A stretch of 64,000 nucleotides of DNA from Polychytrium aggregatum (taxonomy: Eukaryota; Chytridiomycota; Chytridiomycetes; Polychytriales): contig NW_026516350.1 of the NCBI RefSeq assembly GCF_025602895.1, positions 32,773 through 96,772 of the forward strand, read 5' to 3'. Under the pieces are notes generated by a model, which was given only the letters and a program-made list of their open reading frames with translations, did not search any database and was not told the DNA's origin. Positions 46,364 to 57,336 of the stretch are shown piece after piece. The position numbers were made by a program, and so were the translations under genes. The stretch's first letter is position 1. Each line of letters begins with the position of its first letter.

Positions 46364-47736
46364 GGCGAATGTGGTTTGCTAAGGGCTAAGAGGTGGGCGA
46401 AATGGTTCGGAGAGTGCGGCGACGGCAAAAGACGGCGAGAGATGGCGGGCAAGGGGGAGGGGAGGGAGAACAGCGGCATTTAAAGGGACGGCCGGGCACC
46501 AAAACGAGGCCAAGACAAGAACGGGTCTGTTTGGGAGCGAAGGCCGTGTGGCCGACAGAAAAGACAATCGCAACGGGCGCTGCTGCGGACTGTGGAACTG
46601 CAAATGCAAGCACAAACCCAACTTGAACTTGAATTGCAACTGCAGCTGCGACTGCAACTGCGACTTGAACTGCTACTAATATTGTTGTCGCTGGCCAGAC
46701 AGGTGGCGCTGTGCTCGGAGGACACAATGTGCGTCGGCCTTGGACGCAGCCGCGCACGATCCGCCGCCCGCGCACCCCACCGACGGCCCGAACTGGCCCG
46801 GTGGCTGCGACGGGTCTGTTCGCGCAAGGGCACGCGGCGTGCGTGTCGGCGGGCATGACCACCAACGGGCCTATCGGATATTGCGCGCTGCCGCGGGGAC
46901 GGCGTGGCTGGCGGTTGTATGTACTCGCTGCGGCGTGCCGTGCTGGTCTGTTTGCTGGGCTGCGGTTGGTGCTGGGACCGCCAGCTGCCGTCTCGGCTGA
47001 CAATGTCCAAGCGATGATATGCAATGGACGCTCTGCAATCGATAATGGGCGATGGACGCTCTGCAATCGATAATGGGCGATTGATGATCTGCAAGCGATG
47101 GTGTCCAAGCGATCTTGCTCCTGTGGGTGATTCTGTGCAGCAACAGCGGCAGGCTTGGCACTGGTTCGGGCATGAAAAGACGAAAAGAAAAAAAGGTGCA
47201 CCAACTTGCCTTGTCTCGGAAAGCCACCCAGACCCAACAAGCGAGCAGCGGAGGCGTTTCTGCCAGATTCCGTCTGGCCCTGGGCTGCTTGCTCCTGCCT
47301 TGGGTCCAGATGCTCCATACAGCGCACATGAAGCCCGGCTGTCGCTTGGCTGCGTCGGCATCGCGATTCCATGTCGTCTGGACATGTGGGGCTTCAGGGC
47401 TCAGGACGGGGGGGCGACAAGCACTTGGCAGCTGCAGAGCAGAACACAGCACCTCCTTCGCGATAGTCATGGCAGTGAGAAGGGATTTCTTTTGCGACCC
47501 AATTGCGGCGACAAACTCAGACAAAAAGCAGGGCATGCATCGCTGCCTGGTGGAATGGGTGGTGGCATAGAATGCATGGGAAGCAAGATGGGTTCACAAA
47601 TGGAATGGGAACATGCAGAGACGTGGATGTGGAAGGTGCAGCACGGCCATCGATGGATTGGGGGCACCCCTTGGCATAGCCGCACCAGGGAGAATACGAT
47701 GGCTTTCGAGCCAGTCGCTTGGACCAGGCCGGCCGC
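46364..47736. other. Intergenic between the tandem four-span genes
   Basis: Nearly 1.4 kb with no exon recognised. It contains an AACTGCAACTGCGACTTGAA-type degenerate tract at about 46600-46675 and a 28-nt unit (ACGCTCTGCAATCGATAATG...) twice plus a decayed copy at about 47029-47100. The promoter of four-span protein 1 must lie here. Confidence 0.55.
47029..47100. repeat. 28-nt direct repeat between the four-span genes
   Basis: The unit GACGCTCTGCAATCGATAAT followed by GGGCGATG occurs twice in tandem; a third, decayed copy (ATGATCTGCAAGCGATGG) follows. Confidence 0.85.
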
Positions 47737-48865
47737 TTAGACCAGAGCAACGCCGTTGGCGAGGCTCTTGTAGTAGGCGTGCAAGTGCAGCGAGTAGAAC
47801 ACGTTGAGGAGGACCGAAAGCAGGCCGTCGATGATGTAGCCGGCGTTGAGCGAAATGATGGCCACGATGAAGAGCAGGACTGTCGTGCCGACAGATACAA
47901 TGCTGTCAGCATTCTCGACCACCAGACCAGCAGCGATGCAGGTGGCATATCGACCTTACACCCCGGCCAGCGATGCTTACCGGTGACCACAAAGTACCAA
48001 ATCGAGAGGGACTTGATGGCGCGGAGGTTGTTCTGCAGTCACGGAAAGAGTCATTGCAAGCGTCAGGGCAAGAATATCCCCGGCGTCAACAGAATGCAAC
48101 AAACGGCTGCACAAACATCGGCGGATGGGACACTGGCGACTTACGGTCATCTGGAATAAGCACCAAAGTCGCAAACGATCGAATTAGATAGTGGACACCA
48201 CAACACCACACCAGCGGCAACAGGATACGCGAACGTCATCTATCGGCATCAACGGCAATCGACGCGCCGCCCAATCCATGGGTGAGCGATGCACATACCA
48301 GACCAAACTGGCCGTATCCGTAGAGGAGGACCGAGATGATCGCCAGGATGACACCGACGATGAAGTAGGCGCCAACGGGGCTGTGTGGGCCGTCGAAGCG
48401 CCGTGGAAAGAAGGCGAGGCAGAAACAGATGAATATAACGGGCCAAGATCGATGGTCATCGCAGAACCAACGCATACTGCAAGGGCATCATCCAGCGCGC
48501 ATATTCCAGAGGCACGAGAGCGATATCCACGAAAGCCGGCAAACCCACATGTAAATGAAGAAGCTGATCAGTTTCCAGATGGCCAGAGCCAGGAGGACCG
48601 AGTTGAGGATGATGACGCCGTGGCGGGCAGCTATTGCGGATAGCGGTACGCAGCGAGGGTTGGTTAGGCTCTCGACGTTGTGGTGGTGGGTGGTGGGTGG
48701 TGGGCAGAAAGAATCCTTGACCCCGGGCTTGTAATTGTCCAGGCGAGATCAGGACAACCGAGACGCAGGCCTGTGTCGCCCCTCGACCACGACACTAATA
48801 AACGGCGCCGCGCAGAGCGAATCCATACTGTAGTTGGGGAACTTGTGCTCGTAGTCAGCGATCAT
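47737..48865 (-). CDS. Small four-span membrane protein 2 (tandem paralogue)
   Basis: Family not recognised. Minus-strand exons 48865-48829, 48630-48549, 48380-48299, microexon 48150-48145, 48032-47981 and 47879-47737 total 402 nt, 133 aa. The first twelve residues (MIADYEHKFPNY) are identical to those of the gene at 45191-46363. Helices read GVIILNSVLLALAIWKLISF; YFIVGVILAIISVLLYGYG; SIWYFVVT into VLLFIVAIISLNAGYI; and LLSVLLNVFYSLHLHAYYKS. Exons 1, 2, 5 and 6 have exactly the same lengths (37, 82, 52, 143 nt) and phases as in the paralogue; exon 3 is one codon longer. Tandem duplication with retention of gene structure is clear. Function unknown. Confidence 0.78.
48145..48150 (-). other. 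6-nt microexon of four-span protein 2
   Basis: ATGACC (Met-Thr) lies between the acceptor TATTCCAG and the donor GTAAGT on the minus strand, between exons ending QFGL and beginning NNLRAIK. Its position equals that of the paralogue's microexon. Confidence 0.78.
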
Positions 48866-49670
48866 GATGGATGAGTTTGATGGAAAAACCTGCTGGGCCG
48901 GGTCGGGAGACAGCATGGGCCAGGATGTTAGCCAGGATGTTAGCCAGGATGCTAGCCAGGGCCTTCATGATACCACAGAGGCTCGTCCATCGACCAAGCC
49001 ACCGGGTATGTCAGACGGCCAACCAGGGGCTCAATCACCAGCCCACAGAGGTGGATAGCGAGCAATACGGCTGCCATAGTCCGGGATATCCACTGCCCTC
49101 TGGCCGGACGAGGAACGGGAGACAGCTCATCCACACGCACCCCGTTGGACCCTATGCCTGGCCATGTGTGGACGAGGCATGTGGACATCCCGGGGCGACA
49201 CTGCGAACGAGGTCTTACCGTTAGAGGAAGCTGAGGAGACCTGAGGAGACCTGGATGAGGCAAGCAGAAAGAGCAGGATGCGGGATGCGGGATGAGGAGG
49301 GCGGGCGAAAGGCTGGCGACCGAAAAATAAGGAATGGCCGCTGCGGTGGTGGGCCAGCGCGAGCAAGGGCGCACAGGGCGGGGGCCGGCGGCCAACCCGA
49401 ATGGTCCGCGGTGGCGGGCTGGGATGATTCGCAGTGACATGCATGCCTCTGGTCGGAAGCATGGAGGCCGAAATATCAGATGCGCACCGCTGCTCGTTCG
49501 AGCGAAAGCAGCACCGTCGACACGACAGATTCAACAGATGCGCATCGCACCCCGTCGCACCCCGTCGCACTGCATCGCCCGTCGTCTCCATGGTCCGTGT
49601 ACATTCCGCCAACACATGGTAGTGTTCTATTTGCCATTGCCATGGGCACTTTCGTGTCTGGCGAGAGACT
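48866..49670. other. Intergenic, four-span protein 2 promoter and CASP 3' flank
   Basis: No coding exon. A 12-nt unit (AGCCAGGATGTT) is repeated about four times at 48918-48962. Otherwise nothing recognised. Confidence 0.55.
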
Positions 49671-52600
49671 CTAGGATAAGATCGTCTTGTTTTGGGACCT
49701 CAAAAACTCTTGGTAGTCTGCCCATTCGTGCTCTGGTGGAAGCAAGCCGCAGAGGATGCATGTTAACACACAAGACCCAGCCGTTGGATCGGAGGCCTTT
49801 CCAGCGACACCCACACCCACACCCACACCCACACCCACACCCACGCCGTCGCGGCAAGTTGGCCGGCCCATCCACCGGAAGGCCAACGCGTTGCTTCGGC
49901 AGCAATCGACAGTGCATTACCATGGCTGCACTCGGTCGCAGAGCTGTTGACAGAAAGCCGGTAGAGGATCATCATCACGAGCATGTGGAGCAGGGCGCAG
50001 TAGGCCAGGAATATCCACCGAGCGTATTTGCTCGCCAGGATGAGGCGACTGATCTGCAGCATCAGCTTTTCGATCGGATTGAGCGAGTTCATCCGCTTGG
50101 CCTCCTCCTGCTTGTGGAATCGCTGGAAGGGATCGAGATTGCCTTCGTAGATGGGCTTGTACTTGGCTGCGACGTCGTTTCCTCGGCTATGGAGCCCCGT
50201 CAGCTCCATATCGATCGCTGCGTGGCCACCCTGGTTGATTTCGGAGCGACGGGGCCAGACGATGAGAACCAACGGAGCGCAGTGCACGGCGCGGACAAGA
50301 TCACAGGACTTACCCGGCTGCGATGCTCAGAGTACGACTCGGTGTATCGGAGCTTTTCATAGAGCTTGACATTGTCGCTCTTGAGGGTCTCGACCTGGCT
50401 CTGGAGCTGCGAGAGCGTGACGTTCAAAGTCCGGATCGTCTGTTTGGACAGCCAGAATCCCGAGTGAGCGCGCATACACCAAATCAATGCCGAGGCAAAG
50501 TGCAGCGCACCACAGAGACAACGAACCAGTGCCAGTGCGAATCGCATATCCATTCACACGCAGCAGGGCCACCGATTGCCAAGTCATCCATCCGATAATC
50601 CGGCACGGCGCACCTCTTCCAGTTCCACATTCTTTTGGCGGTATCGATCGCGCTGGCTCGTCAGGATCGGAATGATTGAGCCTGAACCGCTCGATTCCAG
50701 CGTGGGTGTGCTTGGTGGGGACGCTGCTCCTCCAGCAAATGACCGAGATGATATGAGCTCTGCCAGGCCGTCCTGTTGAGATATCGTCAGCCAAGTAAGC
50801 GATAATGCCGGCAAGCCCACGACGGTTTGCCATCATCGATCTGGCGGGCCAACTGTATCGAGTCTGTTGCCGCCAGTCAACCGATCCGTGTCAGCGTCTG
50901 GTCGAGGCCGCAGCTTACCGTTGGGCTCGTCGGGACCTTTCGAGATGCGCCGGAGTGGACGTTGAGGCGATGGATGTCGTCTTCAAGCTGGTGGATCAAC
51001 TGGCGTTGCTGCTCGACAGTGTCTGTCCTGGCGATGAGGTTGCGCTGTAACTCAGCGGTCTGGGTCTGGAGCTCGCTGATCAGCACCTGCCAAAGCGTTT
51101 GTTCAGTTAGCATCGGATGGCCGTTGTGGTCGGGACGACATCCACCACGGATGCAGTTCACTATGCAATGAGCTCGTCGTTTGGGGTCGATCCAGGTTTC
51201 TGCATCTCTGGGTCAGAAAGCTGGATGGATCGATGGCTACCTTGGCGTCCGTCAACTCGACTTGCATGCGCCTGTTCTTTTCCAACATCAGCTTCTCGAG
51301 CGAATACTCGCCCAGGGCGGACACGTCAATGTCGTCGGGACTATCCGAACTTCGAACAACACTCGAGAACTCTATAAACTATGATGATTCGATGCAACAA
51401 GACGGGTGGAATGGGACAATATGCGATGAAAGGTGGGAATGTGTCATTTGACGGGAGTTGTGTTAGTCCTCCGTGCGCACTCAAAACGCAGTCGCGCTGG
51501 ATGACGAGACCCGAGGAGCCACCCGTGGCCATCTTACCTTCATCACCTCCAACTCCTTCTTGATCTCCTCATAGTCTTCCATCTCGCTGAGCCTGTTGCG
51601 CAGCGTCGATGCCTCCATCACGGCGATTTTGCAGTCGCGCTCGAGCTTGGCGATGCGTGCGGACGACTGTTGCTCCGTCTGAGCAAGTGCACTCTGGAGT
51701 TTTTCGCCTTCGCTTCGGAGACGAGCAAGCTCGGTCTGTCACGACGGATGAGGAACAGGCGCAATGAGATTCTGACTGGTGCTGCGATTGCCCGGGGGCA
51801 GCGGGACACAGGATCCGCAAATAAAGCCAGCAAATACGACATTATCCAGAGGTCCTCTCACAGGGAGGATGATTGCGTCGCACCTCTTGCGATTCAACCC
51901 GAGTCTTGAAAGACGATCTGGGAACGGGACAAGCAGTCGAGTTAATACCTCCCGCCCGATCCATAGCGCGCGACCATGGATATGCTCGGAGGGCCAGTGA
52001 AAGACACGGAGTGCAGCCCATATTGAAGCAGGTGAGCGGCAAACTGCCAGTGATCAGCAAGGAGAGACACAGAAGCCAGCAACGATGCGGCCAAGCTATA
52101 AACGCAATACGACGTCGGCATGTCCCCATGTAACCCATCCAACCACCACAATCGAGACAAGATCGTACTCGGCTTCTCGAAGATCGCTCGTCTCCCCGTC
52201 GGTGCCACGGAGATCCTGAAGCTCTTGAAGGAGATTTTCCTGCGATGGAACAATCACAGACGGACCAGAATCACGTCAGCACTCGTCTGACCGCCAGTCA
52301 ACCTGTCCATCCGCACGACTGAATCTTTTTTGATGGCGCTCACATTATCGCGCTCCAGCTGTGCATTTTTGAGGTTGGCACGCTCCAGATCCATCAGACA
52401 GATCTCAAGCTCGCCAAGCTTCAGCGCGATTTCGTTGTCTGTCAGTGTGAGGGGTATCGAGAACAACTTAATCTTGGAGTCGAGACAAGTTCCGTGCGGG
52501 CTGCTAGTGCACCGGCTGCGATAGAGCACTGCTACTCCCGGCCAAACGCACGACAATCCAGGCCGGAGGCACAAGACCGCTGGCCATACCGTATTTCTGC

Positions 52601-52994
52601 GAGTGGTCGACGAGCAGCGCCTGAGTCTGGTTGTTGGTGCTCTGGAGCTTCAGCACGAGATCCTTGGACTGGTTTAGCTGGCGCTGCAGTGAATATTCAC
52701 TGCCGACGCGCGGAGCGAAAGGAACAGGATCATACAGGACAAAGGGCCAGGCCGAATCGTGGTCAGCCGCGCTGTTTCTCGAAATGAAGCAGGGTCGTCG
52801 GTGTGGCTGCAAGTGGCAGCTGCCTCAATGCAGAGGAACGAATAAGGCCACGCTTCTTTGGAAAGCGTCTCAAGACTCGCTGCTTACGTCTCCTTGTAGA
52901 TCCTGATCTTCTCGTCCAGGAACTGCTTCATCTCGTTTTCTTTCTGCGTGACCTTCTCCAGAACCATTTCGTCGAGCTTCTCGCCACGGGACAA

Positions 52995-53088
<94 letters not shown>

Positions 53089-54816
53089 AAGGAGGAAGAA
53101 TGTTAATCGTTGCGGTCTTTCTATCATCTCCATCACCATCACCATCACCATCACCATCACCATCACCATCACCATCACCATCACCATCACCATCACCATC
53201 ACCATCACCATCACCATCACCATCACCATCACCATCACCATCACCATCACCATCACCATCACCATCACCATCACCATCACCATCACCATCACCATCACCA
53301 TCACCATCACCATCACCATCACCATCACCATCACCATCACCATCACCATCACCATCACCATCACCATCACCATCACCGCTATCCATCCTGTGGCTTTGAA
53401 GCCACCTTGAATTGCAGCTGTCGCTTGTGGGTCGCCTACCTTGGCCTCGTACTTGCTGAGGCGTTGCTTCAGAGCCTGGGCGTTGGCCTCGGACGACTTG
53501 AGGGCTGCTGTCTGTGCGTTCGCCGCCGCCAGCTCCTCGCGCAGCTTTTCGTTTTCGATCTGGAGCGAGTTAAAGTCGTTGATCTTGGAGGCATGCTCCT
53601 GGAGGACGATGGCGCGGTGTAATCAAGGGCGAAAAGGAGGCGCATGAGCAAAGCGGCCCCATCCAACAGAGCCATGATTCGGCGCTGTGCGAGTTGGTCA
53701 AGGATCGCCTGGCCGGGTTGGCGACGGGCGGATGGCTGACGCTGTTGTCACCAGAGACTTGTTTGCACACCACTCACCGCCACGCCGCTGATGAGCGGGG
53801 CTGGATCCGGTGCATCCGCCAGCAGCTTGTAGAGGCTCAAGAAAGCCGTCTCGGCCGCCTTGGTCCGCTTTGTGATGCAATCGATTTCGGACTGATAGCC
53901 CTTGAGTAGGTTCTTGAACTCTTTCTGCTTCTCGTCGTCAGGCAGTCGTTTGAAGTCTGTGATGCCAGCCAAATGCCCGGTCGATTCATGGTCGTTCCAT
54001 TGCATCGGGTTGATCCAGGGAGTGAGAGGCAGCGAGACGAATCAGTGGCTACCTGTTGGAGACAGCTAACATTCGGTTCAATCTCCCTCTCTTTTCATCT
54101 ATCACCATGGCTATCCCGCAACAACGGACATCAATCACCGTCGGCTGACTCGGCCGGGAACCCCGCTGGGATATGCAGCCAGACGAATCCATGACCGAGA
54201 AACGGGCCGCCGCCCAGAACTACATCGATGGCGATGCCGATGTCGATACCTTTGGTCTGCTCGGCAAGCTTCTTGCGGCTGGCGAGGCCTTCTTTCTGGT
54301 TCTCGACAATCTCCAGGCCCTGCTCGTCGAGCTCGCGCTGTAGCTTCGAGAGATTGGCATCTATCCCCACAGCACAATCCAAGATCCGTCGCGCCAAAGG
54401 ATAGGGGCGGCATATTTGCACAGATCGTCGATGACGTGGATTGTTGATGTTGGATACGTTGGCGAATGACGTGGTGGAGGATATCGTGGTGACGGCAGGT
54501 GTGGAGAGGAGGAAAGAAGAGCAAAGCCGTCGCGAGGGGAACGAGAGGTCAGTAACTCTGGCCTTGATCGATCAGCTGTGAGGCAATCGGACTGTTCTCC
54601 ATCGAATAGAAGGGCTTTCGGGAGACAGAGGCAGATAAAAACTGAGAACATGTCCGTTCCCGATATGTTGGAGGCGGCTCTTGCGACGAAGGGAGGGCAG
54701 CACGATCAAGAGGCAAAACTCGGGCAAGAAGCGACCGCGGAAAATGTCCTGGGATGGGGAAGAGCCTTGGCCTTACTCTGCCAGAACTTGATGGCGGAGA
54801 GCAGTCCCTCGTCCAT
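49671..54816 (-). CDS. COY1: Golgi coiled-coil protein CASP/COY1
   Basis: Golgin anchored by a C-terminal membrane span; CASP/Coy1 tethers vesicles moving within the Golgi. Sixteen minus-strand exons: 54816-54777, 54360-54250, 53956-53778, 53598-53440, 52979-52888, 52699-52590, 52438-52344, 52239-52169, 51917-51884, 51735-51538, 51369-51241, 51086-50919, 50772-50614, 50439-50314, 50230-49921 and 49732-49671. They total 680 aa (human CASP 678, yeast Coy1 679). Diagnostic blocks are [92 protein letters not shown] and [16 protein letters not shown]. The tail has one hydrophobic span ([20 protein letters not shown]) and a short luminal end. Coiled coil runs through most of the protein. Intron 4 holds very long hexanucleotide tracts. 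The acceptors of exons 5 and 11 are not of the usual CAG type. Confidence 0.93.
49805..49845. repeat. (ACACCC)n tract in the last CASP intron
   Basis: About six and a half copies of CACCCA/ACACCC. The unit resembles a telomere-like repeat only superficially; it is intronic and internal. Confidence 0.9.
52995..53088. repeat. (GTGTCG)n tract at the 3' end of CASP intron 4
   Basis: Nearly sixteen uninterrupted copies. On the transcribed strand it reads (CGACAC)n and ends only about 15 nt before the acceptor of exon 5, where a pyrimidine-rich stretch would be expected. Confidence 0.95.
53131..53377. repeat. (CATCAC)n tract in CASP intron 4
   Basis: About 41 essentially perfect copies, 247 nt. 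On the transcribed strand it reads (GTGATG)n. Together with the neighbouring GTGTCG tract it makes up most of the 460-nt intron. Confidence 0.97.
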
Positions 54817-55545
54817 GGCGGGCGCTCAGGGTAGAAACAGATCTGCGGTGTGAGGAAGAAGGGAGGGGCGAGCGATGGTTTGGCAAAGGTCTCCAGAGAC
54901 AGAAATGGCCGAGATGCAGAGAAACCAGCCGGGCTGGTGCGGAGGACGAAAGGGAGCAGGCCAAGGGGGCAATCCTCCCGCCCACCAATGGCGAGGCTCC
55001 GTCTGTCAGGCCCGTTTGCTGTCGGCTGGTCGGCGACGACGAAGAGAGTTTGGGGGATGTTGCGAGGGCAGATGCCAATGGACAGGAAGCTGCAGCCGTG
55101 GTGGGTGATGGAATGGTGCGCTGGGAAGGCTGCCGGTCTTCCCGATGGTGGTTGGGCAACCTCCAAACGAAGATGACAGGTCTCCAGAATCACCCTCGAT
55201 TCTCTCTGCCAGACAGGGTACACACTGGATGAGAGTCTCCGCAGCTATTATCGGGGCATTGTGACGGATGGTTTTCGCTCAAACAGCCATCGCCTTTGGC
55301 AAGTCAATTCAGACGCAGAAACAGGCTGGAAAATGAGGCTTTGTTGGAGGGCAAGACAGCCAATTTCGGTTATTCATTAGAGGGAGGGCGCATAGGCACA
55401 CACATTCGCCGAGATACACATTCATATGGACATACATTCATAGGGGCGCACATATATATGCATACACATTCATGACGGACACACATTCATAGGGGAGGGG
55501 CAAAGAAGCAGGGACCGTGCCATGTCTTCTCTGGATGGAGAGCAT
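54817..55545. other. Intergenic, CASP promoter and chitinase 3' flank
   Basis: No coding exon. Around 55395-55495 an ACACATTCAT-type unit recurs five to six times with ATAGGGG and ATATGGAC spacers. Confidence 0.6.
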
Positions 55546-57336
55546 TTACTTCAGCGTGACGTCCCAGAAGTGCTCGACGCAAGCAACGTACTGGCCATCG
55601 ATCAGGCCGTTGAAAGGGGTCTGGTAGTTGACCAGCTCACACTCGTAGGGAGTCGAGGACTGGTCCCAGTAGATGTAGATGGCAGCGGAGCTGGCGGAAC
55701 TGAACAGACCCATGCCGGCGCAGGCCATGTTGTCGTGGCTGATGTCGATGCTGAGATCGGCGGTAAAGTTGCGGTAGTAGTTGATGCGGTTCTGGGCGGC
55801 GGCCTTGGTGGGCGAGTCCTGGCACTCGCTGTTGATGATCTGGATGGTGGTGGGGAAGTTGTTGCCGAGGCCGCGCGAGATGTCATCGGCGTTGGGCACC
55901 CAGGTACCGTCAATGACAAACAGCATCGAGGGCTTGGGCGGCTGCGGGTAGACAAAGAAGAACACGGCCGAGGCCAGGTTGAGCCAGGTGGTGGCGACAT
56001 TGTCAGGGCTGTCGAGCAGGAGGTTGGCATCGCCATAGAGGACTTCGCTGAAGGCGGCATAGTTGTAGTAGTAGCTGAGCTGCTTGGCACCGCGGCCAAA
56101 GTACTGCAGCCAGTTGCCAGAGGAGTCCTTGCCACAGGTCCAGACGTTGTTCCAGAAGGGGTTGCCGACACAGTCGTTGTTGTAGCCGCAGCTGGCGCCG
56201 CCAGGGCAGCCATTCTCCCGAACGGCAACGAGGCCCTGGAGCCACTCGGGGATGCCGTACTGCTCGACACTGTGGCCGCCGGTCTCCTGGTCAAAGTGGG
56301 CAAACATGGTGGCGAGCGAGCGCTTGCAGAGGGCATCGGCATCGCGGCCGTCGGTATAGTCACCGCAGAAGCCGCTGAACTTGGCGACGGCCTGGAGGAA
56401 GCCGGTGTAGGTGTACAGGGGATCGGCGACCGAAAAGTAGTACTGCCACTTGCTCAGGGGAAGGTACTGTTCGACACGCTTGACGTTGGAAGGGTTGCTG
56501 GGGTTCAGGGGAGCGACGGCGCTGACGATGGAGTTGTCGCGGGTGGCGATCGAGGCCTTGACTTGCTGGAAGTAGGTCGAGTTGGTCAGCGAGGCAGCGT
56601 ATTGCTGAGCCTCGGCCAGGGTGGGAATACCATCGATGGGGGGACCGCTGGGCATGCCGTTGGGGTTGCAAGGGCCCTGGGAGACCCAGTTGGTGGAGTT
56701 GTTGGGCCAGTCACCGGCATTGGCGTAGTACTTGTTGATGTAGTTGATGTTGAGGTAGCTGACGAGAGAGTCGCCGGGGTAGGTCCAGATCTCGACCCAA
56801 CCTTGGCCGCAAGTGGGCAGGCCAGTGGGGATGGTGGTGCTGGTGGTAGTGGTGGTAGTGGTAGTCTTGGTGGTGGTGGTGGTAGTAGTGGTGGTAGTAG
56901 TGGTGGTAGGCTTAGTAGTAGTAGTGGTGGTGGTAGTGGTGGGCTTGGTGGTGGTAGTGGTGGGCTTGGTGGTGGTAGTCTTGGTGGTAGTAGTAGTGGT
57001 ACGAGCAGGGGTAGTGGTGGTGGTGGTGGTGGTGCGGGCAGGGGTAGTCGTGGTAGTAGTAGTCGTGGTGGTGGTGGTGGTGGCGACGCTGGTGGCAGGG
57101 CCGTTCAGGGTCCAGAGAGCGTTGCCGGCGATGGGAGCCCACGGAGCGATGGCAGTGTGCGGGATGGCACAGATCCAGGTGTTCCCGCCATAAGTAACGC
57201 AGTCACCGATGTTATAGGTGGCACCGACGGCCCAGTTGGGGCACGACAGGGCGGCGGCGAGGGGGGCGGCCAGCGAGAAGCTGGTGAGGCAGGCCAGCAG
57301 GAGCGACAGGACCAGGAGGGCTTTGAAGTGCTTCAT
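55546..57336 (-). CDS. Secreted GH19 chitinase with CBM5/12 and Thr linker
   Basis: Endochitinase acting on GlcNAc polymers outside the cell. A single uninterrupted frame of 596 aa; no intron. Residues 1-24 are a signal peptide (MKHFKALLVLSLLLACLTSF). Residues about 32-77 are a CBM5/12 chitin-binding module with aromatic residues at W35, Y41, W54 and W66. A nearly pure Thr linker (with Lys, Pro, Arg) spans about 83-170. The GH19 catalytic domain occupies the rest: FAHFDQETGGH carries the general-acid Glu, followed by YFGRGAKQLSYYYNYAAFSE and YPQPPKPSM. The longer in-frame start at 57636 is rejected because the TATA box lies between it and this ATG, and only this start gives a signal peptide. 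It is the one clearly intronless complete gene in the window. Confidence 0.93.
   Translation of the reverse strand: MKHFKALLVLSLLLACLTSFSLAAPLAAALSCPNWAVGATYNIGDCVTYGGNTWICAIPHTAIAPWAPIAGNALWTLNGPATSVATTTTTTTTTTTTTPARTTTTTTTTPARTTTTTTKTTTTKPTTTTTKPTTTTTTTTTKPTTTTTTTTTTTTTKTTTTTTTTSTTIPTGLPTCGQGWVEIWTYPGDSLVSYLNINYINKYYANAGDWPNNSTNWVSQGPCNPNGMPSGPPIDGIPTLAEAQQYAASLTNSTYFQQVKASIATRDNSIVSAVAPLNPSNPSNVKRVEQYLPLSKWQYYFSVADPLYTYTGFLQAVAKFSGFCGDYTDGRDADALCKRSLATMFAHFDQETGGHSVEQYGIPEWLQGLVAVRENGCPGGASCGYNNDCVGNPFWNNVWTCGKDSSGNWLQYFGRGAKQLSYYYNYAAFSEVLYGDANLLLDSPDNVATTWLNLASAVFFFVYPQPPKPSMLFVIDGTWVPNADDISRGLGNNFPTTIQIINSECQDSPTKAAAQNRINYYRNFTADLSIDISHDNMACAGMGLFSSASSAAIYIYWDQSSTPYECELVNYQTPFNGLIDGQYVACVEHFWDVTLK
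56826..57090 (-). repeat. Thr-codon tract (linker of the chitinase)
   Basis: A long run of ACC/ACT codons with a few AAG, CCC and CGT. It codes a linker rich in potential O-glycosylation sites. The codons are mixed, so the tract is maintained as protein and is not a simple DNA repeat. Confidence 0.9.

Noticed and set aside
49805-49845. Telomere-like CCCACA repeat
   Set aside because: Only about six copies, inside an intron, with genes on both sides; ordinary microsatellite.
52870-53386. Minus-strand Met-Val and Asp-Gly repeat frames
   Set aside because: Same hexanucleotide tract read on the other strand. It lies within the CASP intron between exons 4 and 5.
53110-53622. Plus-strand open frame with about 80 consecutive His codons
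   Set aside because: It is a reading of the (CATCAC)n tract inside a CASP intron. There is no independent coding evidence, and the frame exists only because the repeat has no stops.
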